From positions 23,578,272 through 23,642,271 of the forward strand of contig NC_026659.2 in the NCBI RefSeq assembly GCF_000004075.3: 64,000 nt of DNA. The letters run 5' to 3'. Below are positions 49,101 through 61,987 of this stretch, one piece after another; position 1 is the first letter of the stretch; every line of letters starts with the position of its first letter. The DNA comes from Cucumis sativus (taxonomy: Eukaryota > Streptophyta > Magnoliopsida > Cucurbitales > Cucurbitaceae). The notes below the pieces were generated by a model that saw nothing but the letters and a program-made list of their open reading frames with translations, was not told the origin of the DNA and ran no database searches. A program made the translations under genes and the position numbers.

Positions 49101-51118
49101 CAAAATCAAAACCCTTTTCTTTCCCCCACACCTCACGCGCTCTTCCTTTAGACACGTATTCCTTCCCTTCCCTTCCCTTCCATCCCCTTTCTTCTTCTCT
49201 ATTCACTCCCTCTATTTCTCTTTCTATTTCCATTTCCATTTCCCTACTCTTTTTTTCTTCCTAATTCCCTATCATTTTCTTTTTTTTTTACAACCAAATT
49301 TATGTTAATAAATCAATCTTAGGATGTTTTTCTTTATCATATTATAAAAATTATGTGAAACATGAACATAAATTAAGTTATAATATGACACCTAACTTGA
49401 TTATAGAGAAAAATATGTTCTTTTAATTTGTTATTAAATTTTGAAGAACATGTGTACTTATTTCTAAGTTTTTCTAACCTGCTGTAGACCGATTCTAGAA
49501 CCAAATGTAAAATAGTAAAAAGATAACAAGAGAAAATGGAAGGAAGAGTATGGACATGGATGATCTCGAGCACACTCGAAGGTGAGTTCATAAGAAAAAT
49601 ACGAGAGTCAAAGACCCAACATAAATCAAGCCTTAAAAGGGATGAGATATTATATGTATGGCAGGGATGTTGGACCAATTGACCAAAGAAGATTCATATG
49701 CGATTTGTCCATAATTGTAGAGCCCTCGTAAGATAAGAAATTAGTAAATATTTTATAAGAAAAAATTGGTTAAAGAAAAAGGGCTAATGGAAGTTTGAGC
49801 CAAAATAACCCTTCACCTCACTTGGGATGAATTCCAGCCTGACCTATACGATGGTATGGGTTGAAAGCCCAAACCAACTTCCTTCCCCTCCATCAATGAT
49901 CATATGAGTGAGGGCGTGAGTTTGAGATACAATCTATCAACAAAGATTATGAACCCTATATCTGATTTTATATGAGGTATCTTAAGTACCCTTCAACTCC
50001 TGCTCCATCAAACATTTTTCTTTGTTTTATTACATGTCTTCCCTTTTCTCGACCAAAATTTGACATCAACACAACGTATAACCTAAGTTTTTTTAGAATA
50101 GATATATTTGGTCTTTGTGTTTTCAAAATACAACCGTCTGATCCTTAGCTTTCAAGAACATGTTTAGAATATCTATCCATTTAATTATCATTATTTTTAT
50201 TATTAATGTATGTAGTTATATTACATTTTGAATTAAATAAATATTTAAAAATAATTTTAGAGAGAAGAAGTAATTTTAGAATTATTTTTCTAGTTTAAAA
50301 TAAGTCTGTTGTGAAAACGAGACATCAGGAACAGAGAAAATATATTAAAAATAATATAAATATATAAATAAATAAAATTAGAAAATTAAGAAAATTAAGA
50401 AAATTAGAAAAATCTTAAAATCATACCTTTTATTTGACAAGCGTAAGATGAGTTAGATAGTGACTAAGAGTCTATGTTTACTTGACACGTAGATTAAGAA
50501 ATAGGTCTTATTTGAACACTAGGTATATACGACAATAATAAGACAGATGACTTGATTAGATAATAAATATCTATATATTTATTTCAATCTTACTCGTATA
50601 ATTACTAGACTATTAGAACATATGATTAGTCACTTAGAATAATTACAATTGACATGTCCTTGGTATTTTTTTCTTTTTTTTATATTTCTAATCCCACAAT
50701 CCAACAAAGTTGTAATATTTTATAAGTGAGAGTATGATATCAAATCTTGTAATCTGTTCTCAATTTAGCCTTTCAATGTTTCTAAATTTTTTAATTGAGT
50801 TATTTTCTAAATATAAATATATTCATAAATAAAAAAGAAGAAAAAAAGTTGAATGCATCATTAAATGATGAAAAACAATGCATCCATCTATAAAAATCTC
50901 TCCTTCATCCTAAAAATTCATTACCTTCCTTAGCTTAAAATATGAAAGTGACAATTATATATTTTCTTTAATAATTTACAGAAATAAAATAAAAAACACT
51001 GCATCTTTATTTTCTTTATAAAAAAAAAAACAAATTTTTATTCACCACAAAAATTTTAAAGTAAATAATTTTAATGTGGAAATACAAACGATTGTAAAGA
51101 ATTTACGGGTGGCGTTAC

Positions 51119-51127
51119 TATATAAAC
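51119..51127 (+). promoter_or_regulatory. TATA box of the DUF4228 gene
   Basis: TATATAAAC lies about 105 bp before the ATG and is followed by a CT-rich leader, the usual arrangement for a plant core promoter with initiation about 30 bp downstream. Confidence 0.75.
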
Positions 51128-51231
51128 CCTCTCTCTTTCTCTCCAACCAAAACTTGAATCCATTTCTCTGTTTCTCTCTATTTCTTTCTCTCCTTTTTTC
51201 TTCTCTCAACATCATCATCATCATCATCCCC

Positions 51232-51756
51232 ATGGGGAATTACATTTCTTGCGCCTTAGCAACGCCCTTGATCAAGAATTCCAAGGCCGTCAGGGTCGTT
51301 CTTCCCGGCGGCGAGGTCCGCCAGTTCCGGGACTCGGTGAAGGCGGCGGAGCTCATGCTCGAATCTCCCAGTCACTTTCTCGCCAACGCCCAATCTCTCC
51401 ACATCGGTCGCCGATTCTCCGCCCTCGCCGCTGACGAGGAGTTGGAATTCGGAAACGTCTACCTAATGTTTCCGATGAAGAGAGTTAACTCCGTTGTCAC
51501 AGCGGCGGATTTAGCCACGTTCTTCATGGCTGCCAACTCTGCAGCCAGGCGGATTTCGAGCGCTAAGATTAGGGTTTTAAACGAGAATCGGAATCTTCAA
51601 GCATCGGAAGCGATGCCGAGAATTAGCGATGGAAATGAAGGACCCAGGTTGAGTTTGGAAGGAGTCGAGGGATTTCCGATGCATCGATTGTCGGTTTGCC
51701 GGTCAAGAAAACCATTGTTGGAGACGATTAAAGAAGAACAGATTAGGTCAAGATAG
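51232..51756 (+). CDS. DUF4228 (PADRE) domain protein, N-myristoylation candidate
   Basis: Intronless, 174 aa. It starts MGNYISCA: Gly2 with Ser6 fits the N-myristoylation signal and Cys7 could be palmitoylated, so membrane attachment is likely (inference). AVRVVLPGGEVRQFRDSVKAAELMLESPSHFLANAQSL, then GRRFSALAADEELEFGNVYLMFPMKR (about residues 19-83) is the start of the plant DUF4228/PADRE domain. It continues through VVTAADLATFFMAANSA and ends with the disordered Ser/Arg-rich tail around RLSLEGVEGFPMHRLSVCRSRKPLLETIKEE. Family members are often induced by pathogens and abiotic stress; the biochemical role is unknown. The ATG at 51232 sits in CCCCATGGGG and is favoured over the upstream in-frame ATG at 51076, which lies before the TATA box. 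The coding region is markedly GC-richer than its surroundings. Confidence 0.93.
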   Translation: MGNYISCALATPLIKNSKAVRVVLPGGEVRQFRDSVKAAELMLESPSHFLANAQSLHIGRRFSALAADEELEFGNVYLMFPMKRVNSVVTAADLATFFMAANSAARRISSAKIRVLNENRNLQASEAMPRISDGNEGPRLSLEGVEGFPMHRLSVCRSRKPLLETIKEEQIRSR

Positions 51757-54700
51757 GTAGGGAAATTTCAATAGATTGTAATGAAATTCCAACTTCAATT
51801 TTTCTGATCTGATTTGATATGATATGATATGATCTCGATTTTTTTTTTTTCTTAAGAAGATGATGAATTCCGACGGGGGATTGAAATTTCATTTGAACAG
51901 AAGTTATTTAATGGCGAAACGACACCGTTTTGCCTCTTCTCCTCTATTCCCATTTTTTCATCATTAGCCTCAAATTAAAACTAATGGTAATTAAAATCAA
52001 GTAAGAAATGTTACTCAATGTATATTAAATAGCATGTACAAACGCAATCTTATTTAAGAGTAGAGAAGTTATATTTGCAATTACATTTGAATGGATGTTA
52101 TGTTTACAATTACATCTATAAAACGTATAAGATGCATTGAGATGAGATGTGGTTGAGAGTTGAGGTTACAATTTACTTTTCCTCTCTCCCTATCTCTTTC
52201 TAGGTTTAATCAAAAGAAGAGGCATGAGAAATGGAAAAGTATGATTAAAATTTGTGTTTGTGACTTCAAAAAATCAAAGGAAGAAAAAAAAAGGAGATCG
52301 GTTTGGGGCTTAAGTTTGTTGGATCTAAATGACTAATCTTAACAAATTTCATATTTATTTCTATGATAGTGAGTTTGGACCTTAATTTCAAAAAGAAAAA
52401 AAGAATCCTAAGGAAAAGTGCAATCTCAACTGACAAAGTTGTTCGAATCATTTTTTTTACATTTTACTTTATATATATTCTTTTGTTAAACTTTGCCTTT
52501 TTCTTTTACCTACATCTAATGGTATTCTTTTCCATCCTTTTATATATATATAACTCACAATTTTCCTAAATAAATGTAATATGTTTTAAAGAAAACTATG
52601 TAGAATCAAATTAAAATATAAACCTTGATTGTTTTCTTTTTAATAATTATTTTTTTTCTTTTTTTGTTTTGCATGTGATCTTGCTTGCATTGATTTATGT
52701 AGAATATAGTGAGAATTATAAATTGTAGAGGTAGGCAAGATAAATTGAAAAGATTCAATTACGTGTCAGTTTAAATCTTATATTTAGAAAATTATAGATT
52801 ATATGTAAGAAATTTGATTGTGTTATATATATATATAATAATAATAATAATAATAAAGAGGTGGGTTTTGTAGAAGGGCATAAGAGTCTTTTGGGGTGAT
52901 GAAAAAGTCAATTGACAGCAACGACCGTACTTGTGGTTGTGAATTTGATTGTGTTTATTATTATTATTACTTTTTGTTTTTGGCAATGGCATGCAAAATC
53001 TTCTTCGAATTAGGTATTATATTACCATATGCACATTTTAAAACCTTCATATTTATAACATTTTTAAAACACAATCGCACTACACATATATTATTATTAT
53101 TATTAGATATTTTGAATTCTACATTCTAACACTTGTTTTTGTTGGAAATAAGACGACTATCTATGTTTGTACAAGGTTTTTTTTTTGGGTGAAAACCAAA
53201 ATCACTACCAAGTGATATAGAATCATTCTTCTACTCTTGTAAACTCTTGTAATCTTGGCTCTGGTTGATTAAATCTTCATGTGTGAAACAAAGAAGAGGA
53301 CCTTAAGTCACAAACATTCATACAAAAATAGATAATGTTCGCATGACATGGTGTAGGCTACATAATGTTTAGTACAATCTCGAACCATTCATGATTTTTA
53401 TCCATTTTAGAATTTTTTTTAATCTCCGTTCATTTTGATATGAGTTAGTTAGACATTAAAAGATAACTTTAACAAGCACTCTCTTGTAAGAGATGTGAAT
53501 AATTGTGTAGAGGCTATAAGGGGTCAAATGAAAAATAGCTCGAGTTAAAAAATAAATGTGTTTTGACATTTCGCCGTATGTATCATCCTACAAATCCACA
53601 CTTTTTTTTTCTTTCTTTTTTGTGTTGTTTTCTTCTTCTATTTTTATGTTTACGTTCTTCTCTATTCTCCAAAATTAAAAATCATTATGCAGAAACTAGA
53701 AAGAGAAAGAAGATTAAGAACAAAAAGAAACAAGAAATAGATACTTAGAACAAGAAAGTGGAATGAGAAATTATACACGAACGAGAAATGATATCTAGAT
53801 ACGAGAATCTTAAACGAGAAATGAGTGCTTTGAACTAAAAAGAGAAATAACAAGTTAGTCATGAGTGAGAAAAAAGTACGTGGTGAAAATTTTGAATATT
53901 ACATCGACCTAGCACAAGTACAAGAACGTACAAATTGAAATAAGAGGTCTGTAAATGACTGATCTCACGTACAGATGAAATTGTTTTTGTAAATTCAAAG
54001 GCGGTTGATGTCAACATAAGGCCATTAAATTTCATTTCAACTTACATCTAGATGTCATCCATATTAAAAAAAGAACCCCTAAAGGAAGAACGTCATTCTT
54101 TCCTTTTAACTTGACTGATACCCATTCAAAATTAATACTAACTTAAACTTTGAAAGGTTAAAATGAATATTATTTAAACCCCAATTATTATTGCTCCCAT
54201 AATCCAAACATTGTTTAATTAAACCAAACTAGGTCATTTGATACAAATAATTAGCTTTTTATACGAGAAACTAAAAAAAATGCTACATTTTTAAAAACTA
54301 AAATATGCTGTCACAATTTAGACCTACCGAAGTTAAAATATAAGCCAATGGAATATAATTTAATCAACCAAGATATCATAAGTTCAGATAAACACCCAGT
54401 ATTTGTTTAAGTTTTTTTTTCTAAAAAAAAAATGAGTTGAAGCATTACACGATTGGCCCAATTATACATAGGGCTACCATATATATACACAGATATCTTT
54501 TCTTTTGTATTTTCCTTTTATGTACAGAGAATTTCTAACACAAGCAATCATTCTAATCAACTGCATAACATCAAACATCTAACCTTTTTTTTCACTTTTG
54601 AGAAATTTCTCTCTTTTCTAACCTTTACAATTGGTCTTTCCACCATATTTACTTGAAGCTGACAAGGATACAGCCATGAAACTTTCTGCATTAAGATATC

Positions 54701-54758
54701 CCCATAGCTACACCATCTTTCAGCCTCTAAATCAAATTTCTTCTAGCTGGTATAAAAC
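51757..54758. other. Gene-free 3-kb intergenic region
   Basis: 3'UTR of the DUF4228 gene at the left, then AT-rich DNA with short (TAA)n/(AT)n tracts near 52.83-52.86 and 53.08-53.11 kb. The right end is the 3' flank of the RING-CH gene. No gene is supported. Confidence 0.6.
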
Positions 54759-56586
54759 TTACCGAACACGGATAATGTAAGGCTGAGGTTGGGGCGATTG
54801 GGATGTTGAACTCCGAGCAATACTGGATGAACTAATGAGTGAACTAGGAGATGTAGCCAGCTAATCATAGACACCGAAAAAAAAAAAAAACATAAATATA
54901 GTAGAATTGTCACTGAGAGGATATTACGAACATGTCTGTTAATTGAAGGGGAATGATTCATTAGATTGTTTCAGGCGCTTACGAAAAGTCGGCGGCGATG
55001 AACTGCAAAGACTACTTTGAACATGACATATATTGGTAGAAAGATCCCAAAAGTTCGTAGGCATATGGTCTGTCATTAATGGGGAATAATTGAACTTTAG
55101 GAAGAAATATTGGTTTTGCATTTGTTTGAAAACAAAGATAATGTAAGATTTCTTACCAGAAGCAGAGGGAAAGTGTGACTACCGCTTTCATTGAATATGA
55201 GGGGAAGAGAGTGCCTCAAAACCAGAAGAACCATGAACTACAAAGAAAAACAGAATTAAGTTAATTTGGATGACATCCATTAAATTAATTGTGATTTTGG
55301 AAAGAACTTTGTGTATACAGGGAGAGAAAAATTACAATGATAGCAACTGAATGACAGCATAGCACGCTGGTTGCAGCAGACGCTGAGAACTCATCATAGC
55401 CAGAATCAGCAACGTTACGGTTTGATGAAACCATTGCTATATAGCTCGGATTATCCAAGTTCCTTCTAGAAATCTCCCAGTTCCCTCTGCAATGAAAAAG
55501 AGGTCAATCAAAGGAATTCAGAAAATTCTCAAGTTCAAGCAGAAAAAACATTACAATTATTGCAAGAACATTACCTGAAGTTCATTGGGATACGCCCCAT
55601 TTCGAATAATGGAGGAGGAGCTGTGTAACCTGGTTTATATTGCTGCAAATCATAGTTCCACATTTCAGTTTCATTATACAGACTCCATTAAACAAACTGA
55701 TATGCCCGAGGTGAAAAGGTGATTCTGCTTAAGATTGCAATTTTACATAGATGAATTGCTTGAAAAAATAACAAAACTAGGAGAAAAGAACTAAAAAACA
55801 CTGCACTCACCTGGCGGCATATTTCACAAATTGTGTCACCCTTCTCGTTACACCACTTCTGTATGCATCTTCGATGTGCATACTGCAAAATTCAATGGAA
55901 CATGTCAAGAAAACTTGCATGTGGATATCCATGGATCAAAATATCAGCAGTTGTCGGAAACTATTATGAAAATGATAAAACTATTTGAGGCACAATATAT
56001 AGTTACGGAAGAGATTTTCAGATATGGAGAAATATAATTGATATAGAAATTAAAAGCAGCATAGTTTGGAAACGTGAGTTTTGTTTGAGGTGTAAACTTC
56101 ATAGTAAAGGTGCATTAGAACGATGCATCCGTGTTGCTAAAGTGAACTACAATGACAACTATGACATACATCAATGTGCTTGCTTTTAAAAAATGTAAAG
56201 AAAATTGTCACTGGGCTCCATATATAAATCAAATGTAAGGCACAAGAAAATCAGATATATTTGTTATGTAGATTGTAGATGGAAAATTTGCCAATTTCAC
56301 TCAATGATCAGCAATGAGTTCATGAACACACCTTAAGGCTGCCACAGCACGAGCAGGGTGTTTCCATGTTCGAGTCTTCATCCTCATCTTGGCATATTCT
56401 ACATTCCACAATTTTCTTTGGAGATTGTACGTTATCAAATCCCATATCTGTGGAAGACTTGTCCCTCTTCAAACCATCCATGGCAGAGGAGGTCGCTTCC
56501 GTCGATGGCTTTCGACTCTCAATCGCTGCTTCTAATGTCGACTCCGTCAACAACCGATCAACCAGCAAAACAAAGTGATCCCCCAT
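54759..56586 (-). CDS. RING-CH (RINGv) E3 ubiquitin ligase, two-pass membrane protein
   Basis: Seven exons in phase: 56586-56332, 55882-55811, 55642-55575, 55486-55336, 55237-55157, 55069-54983, 54860-54759, giving 271 aa. The RING-CH finger spans residues 62-107: C62-x2-C65-x12-C78-x-C80-x7-H88-x2-C91-x12-C104-x2-C107, the C4HC3 order of MARCH-type ligases, which recruit an E2 and ubiquitinate membrane proteins. Next is QYKPGYTAPPPLFEMGRIPMNFRGNWEI.., the conserved plant DUF3675-type segment, then two hydrophobic segments (about 169-196 and 213-232, LRTFGIFLPIYVMFK) and a short tail ending PQPYIIRVR. Endomembrane or plasma-membrane location is inferred. The start is the MGDHFVLLVDRLL motif conserved in this family. 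A 5'UTR intron is likely: a GTAAG donor lies near 57055 on this strand. Confidence 0.94.
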
Positions 56587-57283
56587 ACTCAAAAACTCCC
56601 AATATCAGGAAAAAATGATTTCACAATCTTTAAACTGACCAAAGACCAGAGATATAAGAAATAAAGCCTTGTTTCTTTCCAACGAATGGACTAAGTTCTA
56701 AAACATAAGACTAAGGATTAAATAAAACACGAGAGGCAACGACAAAACTAGATAAATAGGAAATACCGGCTACAACAAACAAAAGACCATAGGATACCCA
56801 TATCCTTAACAGAGCTATATGTTAATTTAAAACTCCACCATCCACCAATAACCTTCCTAACGGAAACCCAGAAGAGAAATACAGGAAAAAGTAGAGACAA
56901 AAGTTTAGAACAAGAAAAGGGTTGAATGGAGGAAAGTAAACACCCAGAACAGAAAAGGCATGATGAAAGACAAAAGAATCAAACAGAGGACACGGGAATA
57001 TAACAAAAGGGAAACCAATAAAGAAAGGAAAGAAAGGAGGAAGAAACTTACAAGAAGGGGATGGAATCTTGTTGAAGCAAAGAAAACTGGTATGCCCCCC
57101 TCCGATGTTTCTGAAGGAAATTAGCCAGAGTTTTCGGAAAGAAGATAAATGGGTGGGTGTGACACATGGATGAATGTATTCCAAGCTTTGTGGCATCAAG
57201 AGAACCAAGAAAAAGAAGCTATGAAAATAAGTTTCTGCCCATAATTCTCAGCTTGGCATTTCATCAAACACTTCGGGTGCCTG

Positions 57284-57290
57284 TTATATA
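57284..57290 (-). promoter_or_regulatory. TATA box candidate of the RING-CH gene
   Basis: TATATAA on the minus strand (GCAATATATAACAGG), about 700 bp before the ATG. The distance is reasonable if the leader contains the intron suggested by the GTAAG donor near 57055 and an acceptor near 56597. Confidence 0.5.
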
Positions 57291-59739
57291 TTGCTAGAAA
57301 TTTTCCCACTTATGTTAAGCGGCAAATGTTACAGAGAGAGATGAAGAGGGGCCGCCAGCCATGATGGCTCTCTCTCATTTTGCGGTTTGAAGCCGCATCA
57401 TTGCATGAGCTAATCAAATGGGGTCAAAAAATGCTTCTCTCTTTGGTCTTTTATGATGAAAAACATCAAGAAATTGTGAGATTCAGCTTGGTTATATTGT
57501 GAATTAATTGCATGAGATGGAATGAATTACAAAAAACAGCAGAATGATGTACCTCCTAAGTTTTGGAGATATTTGTACGAGTGATTAATTCGATTGACCA
57601 TTACCTAAAATTTAATTTTCAACATTAAGAACACCTCTTCTAACTTGTAATGGTCTTTACTTTTAATATCTAAATTTTAATTGTTATTCAAAGTCCAATG
57701 CAAAATTATATTCATAAGAAAAAGTGAAATTTTTTTATTTTATTTTATTTGAACTTTGAATAAGTTGATAGAAAAATAATTTATTCTTAAATTCATTAGT
57801 TTTTATTATTAATAATAATTGCTTCCAAATGAGGAGTTGTTTGTTAAAGATTTGGGACAAATTAGTTTTTATTAATGGCAAGAAATTTATTGGAATACAA
57901 TCAATAGATGTTAGATGTAAATGAATATTTCAAAAGGTTGGAAATAAAATTGAAAGATAACCAAAAATATATGTATTCTCCCTCTATCTTTATCACCGTC
58001 TATAATTTTCATTTCAAGTGTATTCATCTCTTACTTTAGTTTTTAGTTCAAAAATCATTTTATAAAGTTTACAGTTTATAGAATCTTATGCATATAAATA
58101 AAGCGGTTATAAGTTTAATTTTCAAAACCTATAAAAAAAAAAACAAAACAAAACAAAACTCATTTGATAATTTTCTCATTCTTTTTGTTTTTAGTTTTTA
58201 AATATTAAATTTACAATAACCTTTTGGGACTATATGTTTTTTTTAATCCATTTTTCCCAATATTTTAAAAAATAATGTTCAAGTTTGAAATTTTATTTTT
58301 TAGTTAATAGTTCATTTTTTATCCAAAATGAAAAATAAAGAGTTTAATTAATCACTAAAAGAATAAAAAAATCGATTTGGATTGATTGATTTTTTTATTG
58401 TTTTTTTAAAAAATAAAACTTGATATTATTTCTTGGTTGACATTTTCGCTTAACAAATACAAAATGAAACCATTCCAACCACATAATTTTGAAACAAGAA
58501 AAAATGGACAATTTTACTAAAAAAAATTATCAAAATAGATTCAAACCATAGATTAATTGTCTATTTTTTATTTCATAATTTCTAAAAAATGAACAAATCA
58601 ATAAATAAAAAAAAAGAGCATTTCAACATTTTGTTAATTTTCTTGGTTAGTTTCATCAAGTAAATGCACAAAGAAGGAGAACGATAAGAGAAAAAAATAA
58701 CGATACATGTATAAATTGATATAACTCAAAGTATAAATTGATTGCATCTAATGTTTGTTATATTATTGTAGCACTCTTTATGGTGATTTGTTTAGGCATG
58801 AAAAAGAAATTAGGTTTTTAGGAATAATACCTAAACCTTAAAAACAATTTCTAAATTATATATTGTATGATCAAAGAGGTGTAGTTGAACCAACATGTTT
58901 CATTATTCCACCAATCATTCGTCCAATAAAGGTTTCAATTATTTACATTTTACTATATATACTATATTATTTATACACGTGTCCAGGAAATAGTGATTAC
59001 ATGACCCATTAATTATTAATTATCAATTTAATGTTGTTATTTCATTTTCTAAATAAAAAAAGGTTTAAAAATTTTGAACCACAAAATTCATACATATGAT
59101 GCCCTTAAGTTTGCTTTTTAATGTTTTCAAGTTTCAAACAACTCACATGTACGTGTTAATTTTGTTCATCTAACTTAAACTTTTTAGTAACATAACATGT
59201 ACTTAAAATAATGATAACATACTTTAAAATATTTATAAATACGTGCATGACACTCCAACACTACACTTGAAAGAAAATGAGTTTTTAGTTTGAAAGTGTG
59301 AATCATATATACATCAAATGTTCGAGATATTTAGTTCAACAATAGTTAATTGGTAGATTGAAGCAAAAATGATTGAAGTGATACTTTGTGTCTTAGCTAA
59401 ATAGTTTAATAAAACAAATCATTTGATGGTAGATGAACCAAACAAAATAATGAAGAAAACCTACTAAATTAAGCATTTTTTAAACAGTAATGGTAAATTT
59501 GAGAAATTACCAATTATAAATATATCATTCATTCAACAATAAGTTTGAGAGAAGAAATAATAAACAAAGTTAAAATATATATCATCATTATTGGTCCATG
59601 CTTTTGTTTCTTTACGTTCCTCTTCATATGAACAATCCTTTAGGCAAAAAAAAAAAAAAGTGGATTTGTTTCAAAATAAATATAGTTGAGAAATAAAAAA
59701 AAAAACTAGGACTAAATCATTAAATTGAATTTAAATAAT

Positions 59740-59875
59740 AAATATTTTCAAATATAGTATAATGAACCAAAATATTTTAATGGCTACAAGTACATTAATA
59801 GATATTGATAAAAATCTATTAGTGTCTATAATGAATAGAATATGAGATTTTTTTATATTTTGCAAATATTTTTAA
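59740..59875. repeat. Dispersed short repeat, copy C
   Basis: TATAATGAACCAAAATATTT then AGATATTGATAAAAATCTATTAG then ATATTTTGCAAATATTTTT, the same word set as copies near 30.3 and 46.1 kb. Edges are approximate. Confidence 0.45.
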
Positions 59876-60332
59876 GAAAGAATTTTTTCCTTTAATAAAA
59901 TAGTCGTAATTTGTAGTTATAGTATATATATATATATATGTATATATAGTTTTTTAGATAAGCAGGTCAATAAATTGGGCAACACTCAGAGAAATTTGAT
60001 TATTGTTATAGAAAAGTATATAGATAGGGAGGAAGGGATGATTATAAGCATAAGGATGAGGAAATGGAAGAAGTAATACTAATTAATAAAGTTGAAGCCA
60101 TAGGTGAACTAAATCACAAGAGAAGAATATTATGAATTAATGTCTAAGTTTACTCTTTCTATCTAACTCTTATTTCTCACTCTATCTCACTTAGTTTTCT
60201 TCCAAGATTTCCAAATTTAAACCCATGGTTTAAACATAAGCATTACAATTATTATTATTATTATTATCCTTTTAACGGTAGATGAATTATTGTTAATTAT
60301 TGGAGTTGGTAAATGGAACAAGTTGGAAGATA

Positions 60333-60382
60333 ATGGGCCTCTCACAAGAAAAGCCATACTAATGGGCTTACATAATGGGCCT
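60333..60382. promoter_or_regulatory. Unassigned cluster of site II-like TGGGCC/T motifs
   Basis: Three motifs in 50 bp: AATGGGCCT (60332-60340), AATGGGCTT (60361-60369) and AATGGGCCTT (about 60374-60383). Such TCP-type clusters usually mark promoters of housekeeping genes, but no gene start lies within 1.5 kb on either strand. Confidence 0.4.
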
Positions 60383-61576
60383 TGCAAGCTTTACCTTTTT
60401 TATTTTTTGTTTTTTGGTGCACCTGTGCTGCACTTGACACACTTATAGTTTATTTTAGTTTATAGATAATTTTTAAAAGATCACAATATATATCCATTTT
60501 TCTTTTTTTACTAAAATAGTTGTAGTAATGAGAAAAGAAAACTGAAATTAATGAGATTTTAATAAGATAAAAAACCTGATTGTACATTTAAACATATCTC
60601 CACTATTAGATGTTGAAGTTTTTCATTATTTATCTAAATCACACTCATGCATGCAAAATTAGTTTAAACATATATTCAACATATACGAAAAAATACATAC
60701 CTCAAATACATTCAAATACGATTATTTGACGCATCATTAAATATAATTGTATATGTTGATGTTGAGCAACCAACATCCATAATCTTTGTTAGTGTTATTA
60801 ATAACCCTTTTAACTTTTTCTTTTTCTTTTCTTTCTAAAAATCATAGAAAGCAAGATTTAAAATTTCAAAGTAATTAAGTGTTAAAAAAAGTTAACAACC
60901 CAAGAATTCATTCATAAAACTATTACCGTATTTTATTTTATAACTATTTTATCACTCCTTGGTCTAACAAAAAATAACAAAATATGAATTAATAATTATG
61001 AATGGTCTTAGACCATTATAAACATCTTCTATTTTACTTTGAAGTCTCAAGATAGTATTGTTTAAATTCATGTAAGGTTTTTACTTACTTCACCTTCTCT
61101 AATTCTATTCATCATTTTGATTCCTCTATTTGAATCGCAACCTCATTTTTTCTATTGAAATTTTAGCATGACATTTCATTAGCCAAATATTTAAAAATAT
61201 ATCCCTAAGTTTATATTAGAACACTTTCGTTCTGAACTTTTATAAAAAACTGGTATACAGATATCGAAATAGATCGAACCTGTTTGATTGAGTAGACATT
61301 TCATGCAAATTATATTGACCAATTATAAACTCTTGAGAAGGTAATTAAGGAAATTAAAATGCAATAAAAGTAAAACTATGTCAATGAGTACAAGACATCT
61401 AATATAGTTATGATTTGATCGCTACCCAATTAAAATGCATTAAAAGTTGAACCCACCTGCTGATTCCATGTATGTGTCCTGTAATCGTAGTCAAAGTTCA
61501 AATTTCCTAACCCCCACCCAAATTGGGGATTTGAATTGCATACCAAAAATCCCAAAATCTGAATATCTCATACAAA

Positions 61577-61629
61577 ATAATAATAATAAGAATAAGAATA
61601 ATAAGAATAATAATAATAATAATAATAAC
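61577..61629. repeat. (AAT/AAG)n microsatellite
   Basis: A compound trinucleotide run of AAT with interspersed AAG units. Confidence 0.9.
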
Positions 61630-61987
61630 AGGAAGAAAGTGCAAAGAATAATGGGGCTGATTTTTATAAGTTATTAGTTATTACTATTTGAAATCTAATA
61701 TGACATGACAATCTTCAAACATTGGATTGAATTGGACTGCCCCTCATCCTTTCTATATTAAATAACCCACCACAAACTAACTATCTAAACTAAACATATT
61801 GTAAAATCAAAGACAGTCACAATCACAACCACAGTAACCCTCTTTGATTCTCACTTTCTTTTTCGTGTTTATATAATCAAAGGGTTCGATTCTATGAAAC
61901 CAAACTCCTTCTTCTTCATCTCTAAACTTCTCCAGAATCAAAATTTTATAACATCTAGATTGAATCTACGCTCATCCCATTAGTGGG

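Larger units (their letters stand above)
43169..51231. other. Gene-free 8-kb intergenic region
   Basis: No gene is supported. Short open frames at 43335-43616 and 43808-44179 have no recognisable domain. One dispersed repeat copy lies near 46.1 kb. At 48.99-49.26 kb, a GC-richer island (ACGTGG, CCACGCGC, CACGCGC) leads into a long CT-rich stretch typical of a plant 5'UTR, but no gene body follows. The 49.45-50.05 kb segment is moderately complex and may be repeat-derived. The last ~100 bp are the promoter and 5'UTR of the next gene. Confidence 0.55.
57291..61987. other. Gene-free 4.7-kb intergenic region
   Basis: AT-rich, with homopolymer runs, one dispersed repeat copy, a TGGGCC-type motif cluster and an (AAT/AAG)n microsatellite. 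The words CAAAACAAAAC and TTTTTGTTTTTAGTTTTT near 58.14-58.20 kb resemble the MITE-type ends seen elsewhere. No coding region is supported. Confidence 0.6.

Noticed and set aside
56822..57208. 128-aa minus-strand frame upstream of the RING-CH gene
   Set aside because: Phe/Pro/Leu-rich with no domain; better explained as 5'UTR and intron of that gene.
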